Notes under the pieces: generated by a model | Database searches by the model: none | Seen by the model: the letters and a program-made list of their open reading frames with translations, nothing else | What the model was told of the DNA's origin: nothing | In this document: in pieces, positions 6,903-11,974 of the stretch | How positions within the stretch are numbered: position 1 is the first letter of the stretch | Layout: every line of letters starts with the position of its first letter | Program-made: the position numbers and the translations under genes | NCBI GenBank assembly: GCA_045617725.1 | Contig: JAZLJD010000021.1 | Coordinates: forward strand, 1-11,974 | DNA: 11,974 nucleotides | DNA from: JAZLJD01 sp045617725 | Lineage (GTDB): Bacteria; Bacillota; Clostridia; Lachnospirales; Lachnospiraceae | Direction: 5' to 3'

Positions 6903-7661
6903 ATGGCACAACTTTTTATGCAATATCGTGAATATGCGGGACAGGGCCTTTTGGTCGCAGTGTTTTTGTGCGCTCTTTTGTACCTGGCCTTTTGCTACAG
7001 GGACGGACGCAAGTGGCTACTTGTGTATACTTCCTGTGTCGTTTTTGTGCTTGCTTTTTGCCCGCCGCTGTCGAATCTCTACTACCGTTTTGTGGGAGAC
7101 GATACCTATCGCCGCCTGCTCTGGCTGCTTCCCATCACCATTGCAATTTCCGCAGTCGCCGTATACGTGATCCGGAAGGAGCGGAGGATGCTGCTTCCCG
7201 TCATTCTCCTGATTGTTTTGTGCGGTGCCTTTACGTATAAGTCAACGCCGTCAACCCCCGTAAGGAAGGCCGAGAATCTGTATCAGCTTCCACAGGATGT
7301 CATCGATGTGGGCGATTACTTTAACGGAGTGTCCGAAAGGAAGGGCCGCGATATCTGGGTAGCCATACCGGTTTCATTTATCCCCTACATCCGCCAGTAC
7401 ACGACGCATGTGAACCTCTTTTACGGCCGCGAGATGCTGGATCCCGGCTGGAACGGCGGTAACGATTTGTATGATACCATGCAGGATGTCTGCATAAATA
7501 TCGATATAGTGGACCATTATCAGTGCGATTACGTAATCTACACCCACGACCAGTGCATGAGCGATGATTATGAAAAGCACGGGTATGAACTGGAAACGAT
7601 TATTGACGATTATTACTATGTCCTGCGAAACACCCGTTTCGATGCGCAGGATGAGGGATGA
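6903..7661 (+). CDS. Membrane protein with C-terminal soluble domain, possible second half of a GT-C enzyme
   Basis: This 252-residue protein has about four membrane segments (around 14-31, 36-53, 70-88, 94-109), then a soluble domain (about 110-252) likely outside the cell. The segment DDTYRRLLWLLP (65-76) resembles the region before the last membrane segments of DUF6077-like proteins. The tail, with YQCDYVIYTHD and DDYYYVLRN near the end, resembles the small outer domain that closes many GT-C glycosyltransferases. I recognise no catalytic motif. AGAGG at 6887-6891 is 11 bases from the ATG, a weak site. The gene begins 14 bases after the previous stop and overlaps the next by ATGA if that gene starts at 7658. 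It may work with the preceding protein as a two-part enzyme, or be independent. Confidence 0.6.
   Translation: MAQLFMQYREYAGQGLLVAVFLCALLYLAFCYRDGRKWLLVYTSCVVFVLAFCPPLSNLYYRFVGDDTYRRLLWLLPITIAISAVAVYVIRKERRMLLPVILLIVLCGAFTYKSTPSTPVRKAENLYQLPQDVIDVGDYFNGVSERKGRDIWVAIPVSFIPYIRQYTTHVNLFYGREMLDPGWNGGNDLYDTMQDVCINIDIVDHYQCDYVIYTHDQCMSDDYEKHGYELETIIDDYYYVLRNTRFDAQDEG
7653..7657 (+). promoter_or_regulatory. Ribosome binding site deciding the GT-C start
   Basis: GAGGG ends directly before an ATG at 7658 but lies six bases before a second in-frame ATG at 7664. Normal spacing favours 7664. The earlier ATG, which overlaps the preceding stop as ATGA, would add only two residues. Confidence 0.6.
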
Positions 7662-7663
7662 TT

Positions 7664-9232
7664 ATGCGCGAAAAACTAATACAACGTCAGATTCGTGTTT
7701 TTAATATAGTGCTGATTGCCATGATTCTCATCATGATGGCCGTGTTTGTGTATGCCAAGGACGGTCTGCATCCCGATGAGGTCATGAGCTTCGAATCCGC
7801 CAATGCCTACGGCAACGTCGGAAGGTTGTATGATACGCTGTATTCGGGCGACAATGTCTGGGTATCAAAGCAGGATGTGAGGGACGCCGTTACGGTAGGA
7901 CGGGCGGATTTGTTTGATTTCTCCACCGCTATGTCCTACAGCTACGCGGATTTCAATCCGCCGCTTTACCGAATCCTGTTGCATCTTGTAGCTGCCCTTA
8001 AAATGGGCACCATCAGCAAATGGATGGGATGCGGCCTTAATATGCTGTTCCTTTTGGGCACCCTGATCCTTTTGGTACGGTTTTCGGGGGATGTGCTGGA
8101 CCGGCCCAAGATGGCGCCGTACTGCATCGCCATATACGGCTTCAGCGTGGGCGCGATTACCGGTGTTTTGATTGTGAAGCCTTACATGATGGTTTCCTTC
8201 AGTGTATTTTGGACCCTTTACGAGCATGCTCTGTTTTTCACGAGGAACTACAAAAAGCGTTCCTCCGTTCGGCTGTTTTTGTCCATCGTGCTCGGCATGC
8301 TGACACAGTTTTATTTCACGATATTCCTTTTGGCACTGATTTCGGTATATATGCTGCTTTGTATATTCTCTGAAGGCAAAAAAGAATGGAAGCAGTATTT
8401 CCTGCCTGCCGTACTCGGTGTTCTTACGGGAGGACTCCTTATTGTCATCAGTGATTTCCTTTATAACCGGGATGTGCACATGGCAATTACGCTTTGGCAG
8501 AAGCTGGCCGAAATCGACTGGCGTGTGTCTCCGTTTGAGTTTGTCCTTTTGTACCTTAAGAATGTTTTCGGTAATGAATACCTCGGGTTTGTGCTTCTTG
8601 CCTTTTTTGCCGCAGTCGGCCTAAGCTGCCTTTTCATGCGAAAGCTCCGCGTTGACAGAAACACGTTCCGGCTCCCGGCGCTTATGCTGCTTCCGACCTT
8701 TGTGTATCTTCTTTTCCCGCTCGCGTCGGCTGCCTGCTATTCGGACCGCTACCTTTTAAGCACCTTCCCGATTCTCCTCGTTCTTATGGTCTGGGGCATT
8801 GACGAAATGCTGCATCTCCTGCCCATGAAAGGCATGCGGAGGCAGTGGATCATATCCATCGGCCTGTGTATTCTGGTGCTTCCGGGCATCGTATTTTATA
8901 ACTCGGAATACCTGATGTCGGGCAGCAGTGCCAAAGAGGAAATTGCGGCGGATTATGAGGATTTCCCCAGCGTTTTTGTTGGCGACGATATTTACGGAAA
9001 CATTACGGAAATGATGCATTTTTCGTATACCATGACGGCTACGCCCGAGGTCCTTTACCGAATTAAGGACGATGCCCTCCTTGCAAGGAGCGAAGGGATT
9101 GTTCTCATGACGACGGAGAATATGCCGGATTTTGATATCATTGATTACCTAAACCGTGGGTACGGGTATCAAAACTACGATGTTCTGATGGAATCCGCGG
9201 ACGGCACAAAGTATTACTTCCTGAGTAAATAA
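7664..9232 (+). CDS. GT-C family glycosyltransferase (ArnT/PMT-like membrane protein)
   Basis: This 522-residue polytopic protein has one N-terminal membrane segment (about 11-31), followed by a long outer loop with HPDE (36-39). This is the acidic pair that marks GT-C enzymes using polyprenyl-phosphate sugars. Later in that loop is FNPPLYRILLH (97-107), the counterpart of the HPPL/NPPLY element of ArnT and PMT proteins, and VKPYMM (171-176) occupies the place of their conserved R-x-Y segment. About ten more hydrophobic segments follow, then a small outer C-terminal domain ending YYFLSK. It is expected to add a sugar to a lipid-linked or surface glycan on the outer face. Start 7664 is preferred over 7658 by ribosome-site spacing. 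It is the last gene of the plus-strand operon, whose stop codon lies at the base of a hairpin terminator. Donor and acceptor are unknown. Confidence 0.82.
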   Translation: MREKLIQRQIRVFNIVLIAMILIMMAVFVYAKDGLHPDEVMSFESANAYGNVGRLYDTLYSGDNVWVSKQDVRDAVTVGRADLFDFSTAMSYSYADFNPPLYRILLHLVAALKMGTISKWMGCGLNMLFLLGTLILLVRFSGDVLDRPKMAPYCIAIYGFSVGAITGVLIVKPYMMVSFSVFWTLYEHALFFTRNYKKRSSVRLFLSIVLGMLTQFYFTIFLLALISVYMLLCIFSEGKKEWKQYFLPAVLGVLTGGLLIVISDFLYNRDVHMAITLWQKLAEIDWRVSPFEFVLLYLKNVFGNEYLGFVLLAFFAAVGLSCLFMRKLRVDRNTFRLPALMLLPTFVYLLFPLASAACYSDRYLLSTFPILLVLMVWGIDEMLHLLPMKGMRRQWIISIGLCILVLPGIVFYNSEYLMSGSSAKEEIAADYEDFPSVFVGDDIYGNITEMMHFSYTMTATPEVLYRIKDDALLARSEGIVLMTTENMPDFDIIDYLNRGYGYQNYDVLMESADGTKYYFLSK

Positions 9233-9233
9233 A

Positions 9234-9259
9234 AAATCCCGGGGCATAACCCGGGATTT
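9234..9259. terminator. Hairpin terminator between convergent genes
   Basis: A perfect 10-bp stem (AAATCCCGGG at 9234-9243 with CCCGGGATTT at 9250-9259) closes a six-base loop, GCATAA. For the minus-strand SGNH gene the stem is followed by a run of Ts, the classic intrinsic form. For the plus operon, which stops at 9232, the trailing T-run is only three bases plus part of the stem, so it is weaker in that direction. It probably serves both. Confidence 0.88.
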
Positions 9260-9280
9260 CAAAATGCTTTGTAAGTAAAA

Positions 9281-10261
9281 TCAGTTTTTAAATTCGTAAC
9301 CAAGACGGTAAACGATGGCGTATGCGATACGTTCCGCAAGCTTTTTCCGACCTTCCTCGGTCAGGGTTTTGTGGTCGTCTTCCAGATAGGTATCGGGTTC
9401 CGTTCTTACATAATCCATTCCGAAGTAGTTATCGAGGAAGGTAATGCTGCGGCCCTGACATTCTTCCAGGGTGCTGCGCATGAAGGTGGACAAAAGATAT
9501 CCGGCACCGTTCTTGGTGCGATCGCCCGGAAGGTAAGTGCCGTTATCTGCAAGATAATCCACATAGTGCGGACCGGAAACCACGATGGTTGCTTCCGGAT
9601 AATGACTCTGAATGAGGTCCAGTGCACGTCGCATGGAACCTAAGTAGGTTGCAATGTCCATTCCGTCCTCGGAATTGACAACCGGGAAATCCGCGAGATA
9701 ATCGTTGATACCGAAGTTCAGAACAAAGACATCGACATTCTTAAAATTGATGTCTTCCAGCAGGTTGATGGTATCCTCGAAGTAGTCCTTCCGCATGGAA
9801 GTTACATCGAGATAGGCCTTCTGCAGGATGAAATCATCGGCAGCCGTGGCGGCGGCGATACGATACAGACTGAAGGAATCGTTACCGTACTCCACATTGA
9901 AGCTGGGGAAGTAACTGGCTCCCAAGGCTCCTTCAAAAGCACAGTTGTAAACGGTAGCACCCGTATATTCGGTGAGGTAAGCAGCAACACCGGACTTACC
10001 GCGTTCGCCGGCAAAGGTGTCATCGCCGAGCAGTACGATGGTGGTGATTCCGTCGGGATTGTTCACTTCGGCGGGATTCCGCATGATATAGAAATCACTG
10101 GATTCGGCACCGATATCCGCTTCAATGGCGCTCCAGTCCGGCTCATGCGTGAAGAAACCGCGATCCCAGAGGGTCAGCCTTATGATAATGGCGATGATGA
10201 TCACCGCGATTACGACAGGTAGAACAATGACCATGGCTTTGGTCGAAAATAATTTTTTCAT
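9281..10261 (-). CDS. Membrane-anchored SGNH-fold protein lacking the usual nucleophilic serine
   Basis: This 326-residue protein has an N-terminal membrane anchor (about 9-29) and an outer SGNH/GDSL-like domain. Block I reads VLLGDDTFAGE (76-86): the canonical GDS serine is replaced by Asp81 (codon GAC). Block II is around CAFEGALG (107-114). Block III GIND (184-187) is intact. The C-terminal histidine is His297 in EDDHKTLTEEG, with Glu294 where Asp is usual. The fold is clear, but ordinary serine esterase chemistry is doubtful. It could be a binding or assisting partner for the divergently encoded MBOAT, an enzyme using another mechanism, or a degenerate copy. GGAG five bases before the ATG supports the start. 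A hairpin with a T-run follows the gene. Length and reading frame are intact, so it is not an obvious pseudogene. Confidence 0.8.
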   Translation of the reverse strand: MKKLFSTKAMVIVLPVVIAVIIIAIIIRLTLWDRGFFTHEPDWSAIEADIGAESSDFYIMRNPAEVNNPDGITTIVLLGDDTFAGERGKSGVAAYLTEYTGATVYNCAFEGALGASYFPSFNVEYGNDSFSLYRIAAATAADDFILQKAYLDVTSMRKDYFEDTINLLEDINFKNVDVFVLNFGINDYLADFPVVNSEDGMDIATYLGSMRRALDLIQSHYPEATIVVSGPHYVDYLADNGTYLPGDRTKNGAGYLLSTFMRSTLEECQGRSITFLDNYFGMDYVRTEPDTYLEDDHKTLTEEGRKKLAERIAYAIVYRLGYEFKN

Positions 10262-10291
10262 AGGGACTCCATATTGTTTCGTTTATGACAA

Positions 10292-10320
10292 AGTGTAATC
10301 ATATTACATCACGAAATCAA
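10292..10320 (-). promoter_or_regulatory. Candidate promoter for the serine-less SGNH gene
   Basis: On the minus strand TTGATT (10320-10315) and TACACT (10297-10292) are spaced by 17 bases, a fair sigma-A-type promoter. Transcription would start near 10285, giving a leader of about 24 bases that includes GGAG. I find no equally good promoter for the divergent MBOAT gene in the same 81-bp spacer. Confidence 0.4.
10294..10308. promoter_or_regulatory. 15-bp dyad, possible operator
   Basis: TGTAAT-CAT-ATTACA has perfect six-base arms around a three-base centre. It overlaps the -10 of the candidate minus-strand promoter and lies between divergent genes, the usual place for a repressor site. Fur-family boxes (Fur, Zur, PerR) have a similar 15-bp dyad shape, but the match is not close enough to name a regulator. 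Confidence 0.4.
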
Positions 10321-10331
10321 ATTTGTCTATC

Positions 10332-10336
10332 GGAGG
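10332..10336 (+). promoter_or_regulatory. Ribosome binding site of the second MBOAT gene
   Basis: GGAGG lies six bases before the ATG at 10343. It is the strongest site in the window for a plus-strand gene and confirms this start. Confidence 0.75.
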
Positions 10337-10342
10337 AAGCAG

Positions 10343-11746
10343 ATGCTTTTTAACTCATATATTTTCATATTGTGCTTTTTGCCGCTCTGTCTTTTGGGCT
10401 ACAGCCTCTTAAAACGTACCGGGCACCCCTCCCTCGTGTATGCATTTTTGATCCTGGCAAGCCTTTGTTTCTATGGATATTTTCATCCCACCTACCTCTT
10501 TATCCTAATCGGCAGCATCCTTGTAAATTACGTATTTTATATTCTTTTGCAAAAAACGACGAACAAGGCGGGCAGGAAGGCTCTCCTTGTGACTGCGATT
10601 TTACTAAACCTTTTGTCCATCTTTGTGTTTAAGTATTATGATTTCTTTATTTCCAATGTGAATGCGGTATTCCGCACGAACCTTAAGCTCCTTAAGCTTA
10701 TGCTTCCGCTCGGTATCAGCTTCTTTACGTTTCAGCAGCTGTCCTTTCAGGTGGATGCCTATCGCGGCGAGGCGCGGGAGTACGGCTTCCTCGAATATGC
10801 CTTGTTTGTCTGCTTTTTTCCGCAGCTCGTGGCCGGCCCGATTGTAACGCATAAGGAGATGATTCCGCAGTTTCGTGCGACGGTTTTAAAGAGGACGGAT
10901 GCAGGGATGATTGCGGACGGTCTGGCTCTGTTCATTCTGGGACTTGGCAAAAAAGTACTCCTCGCGGATATCTTCGGAAGGGCGGTGGACACCGCTTTCT
11001 CGGATGTGTGGAAACTAAATGCGCCGACGGCACTTTGTGTGATGCTGGCCTATACCCTGCAGATTTATTTCGATTTTTCGGGATACTGCGATATGGCAAT
11101 CGGACTCGGAAGGTTGTTTGGAATTGAGATTCCCTTAAACTTCGACATGCCTTATAAGAGTACGAATATTTCGGAGTTTTGGAACCGGTGGCATATGACG
11201 CTGACCCGTTTCTTCCGGACATATCTTTATTTTCCGCTCGGAGGCAACCGGAAGGGACGCGTGCGTACCTATGTGAATCAGATGATCGTATTTTTGGTGT
11301 CGGGACTCTGGCACGGAGCCGATTGGACCTTTGTACTCTGGGGCGGCCTGCACGGCGCCTGCCTTGTGTTTGACCGTATGTTCAAGGAACGTATTCGAAA
11401 GCTCCCTAAGTGGTTTACGTTCCTTTTTACCTTCGGGTTTGTGAATGTGGCCTGGGCGCTGTTCCGCGCCGAGGGCATTCATCAGTTTTTGTCCTTTATG
11501 AAACGCCTTACGGTGTTTGACGGATTTACGCTTACGAAGGGCGTGACCGATGCGGTGGGCAGCCCGCTTAAATTCCTTCTTTACCTTGCGGCGGGACTTC
11601 TCATTGTGCTGCTTTGCCCGAAGGCGTACGGCATAGTGAACCGGAGGCGGTATACGATTTTGGGGACGGTCCTTTTGTCACTTATTTTGATTCTCTCCAT
11701 CCTGTCGCTTTCGCAGGTATCGACCTTTTTGTACTTTAATTTCTAG
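10343..11746 (+). CDS. Second MBOAT O-acyltransferase, AlgI-like
   Basis: This 467-residue polytopic membrane acyltransferase is a paralogue of the one at 2719-4191. It begins MLFNSYIFILCFLP and shares the family blocks LPLGISFFTFQQLSFQ, FFPQLVAGPIV, FWNRWHMTLTRFF, YFPLGGNRKGR and SGLWHGADW, with His324 the expected catalytic residue. It likely moves an acyl group, typically acetyl, across the membrane for attachment to a surface glycan. Its natural partner here is the divergent SGNH-like protein (9281-10261), which lacks the normal serine, so its acceptor or mechanism may differ from the first module. It is not in an operon with any gene visible here. Its TAG stop supplies the first base of the 111-bp repeat. 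The acyl donor and acceptor cannot be read from sequence. Confidence 0.93.
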   Translation: MLFNSYIFILCFLPLCLLGYSLLKRTGHPSLVYAFLILASLCFYGYFHPTYLFILIGSILVNYVFYILLQKTTNKAGRKALLVTAILLNLLSIFVFKYYDFFISNVNAVFRTNLKLLKLMLPLGISFFTFQQLSFQVDAYRGEAREYGFLEYALFVCFFPQLVAGPIVTHKEMIPQFRATVLKRTDAGMIADGLALFILGLGKKVLLADIFGRAVDTAFSDVWKLNAPTALCVMLAYTLQIYFDFSGYCDMAIGLGRLFGIEIPLNFDMPYKSTNISEFWNRWHMTLTRFFRTYLYFPLGGNRKGRVRTYVNQMIVFLVSGLWHGADWTFVLWGGLHGACLVFDRMFKERIRKLPKWFTFLFTFGFVNVAWALFRAEGIHQFLSFMKRLTVFDGFTLTKGVTDAVGSPLKFLLYLAAGLLIVLLCPKAYGIVNRRRYTILGTVLLSLILILSILSLSQVSTFLYFNF

Positions 11747-11974
11747 GGGATTAGTGTGAAAAATGCAGGCATTTTTCACGCGACACTTTGTGTCGCAATC
11801 CGTAGCAGTTTCGCTGTAATACAGTGAAGGGCTAAATATACCGGATTGCGAAATGCGGGGATTAGTGTGAAAAATGCAGGCATTTTTCACGCGACACTTT
11901 GTGTCGCAATCCGTAGCAGTTTCGCTGTAATACAGTGAAGGGCTAAATATACCGGATTGCGAAATGCGGGGATT
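11746..11974. repeat. Perfect 111-bp tandem repeat, two full copies and the start of a third
   Basis: GGGGATT recurs at 11746, 11857 and 11968, an exact 111-bp period. Copies 1 and 2 look identical base for base, and the window ends seven bases into copy 3. The array starts on the last base of the MBOAT stop codon. It has no sequence in common with the 158-bp array at the other end. Identical copies imply recent expansion or gene-conversion upkeep. The sequence is dominated by inverted repeats rather than codons. Confidence 0.95.
11756..11851. other. Multi-hairpin structure inside each 111-bp repeat
   Basis: In copy 1: GTGAAAAATGC (11756-11766) pairs with GCATTTTTCAC (11769-11779). GCGACAC (11780-11786) pairs with GTGTCGC (11790-11796). 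TTCGCTG (11810-11816) pairs with CAGTGAA (11822-11828), with one G-T wobble. TCGCAATCCG (11793-11802) pairs with CGGATTGCGA (11842-11851) and encloses the third hairpin. The second and fourth stems share TCGC, so they either compete or coexist with a shortened outer stem. The first hairpin could act as a terminator-like or RNA-protecting structure at the MBOAT 3' end, although no clean T-run follows it. Confidence 0.75.

Noticed and set aside
11678..11890. A minus-strand open frame with a 37-residue peptide repeat across the 111-bp units
   Set aside because: Since 111 is a multiple of three, a frame open in one unit stays open in all. A 37-codon open frame in one of six is expected by chance. 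There is no ribosome site, the start is GTG within a hairpin, and the frame runs into the end of the MBOAT gene.

Overview
The window looks like a chromosomal segment of a Gram-positive Clostridia member, most likely Lachnospiraceae. This rests on Shine-Dalgarno-rich gene starts, mid-range GC, the pairing of MBOAT acyltransferases with SGNH proteins, a DUF6077-like membrane protein, and structured non-coding tandem repeats. It is a taxonomic guess, not a measurement. The content is a cell-surface glycopolymer locus: sugar-nucleotide supply, transfer of sugars or groups at the membrane, and O-acylation on the outer face.

Layout. Positions 1-496 hold no convincing gene. They carry about three copies of a 158-bp tandem repeat that runs up to the stop codon of a minus-strand NAD-dependent epimerase/dehydratase (497-1417). 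The epimerase is translationally coupled (ATGA overlap) to an APH/choline-kinase-like phosphotransferase (1414-2589). A 129-bp divergent intergenic region (2590-2718) has a palindrome with the geometry of a DtxR-family box. A plus-strand operon then runs 2719-9232: an AlgI-like MBOAT acyltransferase, an SGNH-fold partner with an extra C-terminal region, a DUF6077-like polytopic protein, a 252-residue membrane protein with a C-terminal soluble domain, and a GT-C type glycosyltransferase. A strong hairpin (9234-9259) separates this operon from a convergent minus-strand gene for a membrane-anchored SGNH-like protein that lacks the usual nucleophilic serine (9281-10261). Divergent from that gene is a second MBOAT acyltransferase (10343-11746). 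The window ends inside a perfect 111-bp tandem repeat that begins at the last base of this gene's stop codon and folds into several hairpins.

Working model (inference). The epimerase and kinase-like protein act in the cytosol on precursors. The GT-C proteins use polyprenyl-linked sugars at the outer face. Each MBOAT passes an acyl group across the membrane, and each SGNH partner completes or assists transfer to the polymer. Two acylation modules, each an MBOAT plus an SGNH protein, therefore sit in one locus. One SGNH protein keeps a plausible catalytic serine. The other has Asp in that position. The most unusual parts are the two unrelated repeat arrays abutting the outermost genes, the serine-less SGNH protein, the possible two-part GT-C enzyme, and the metal-regulator-like operator.
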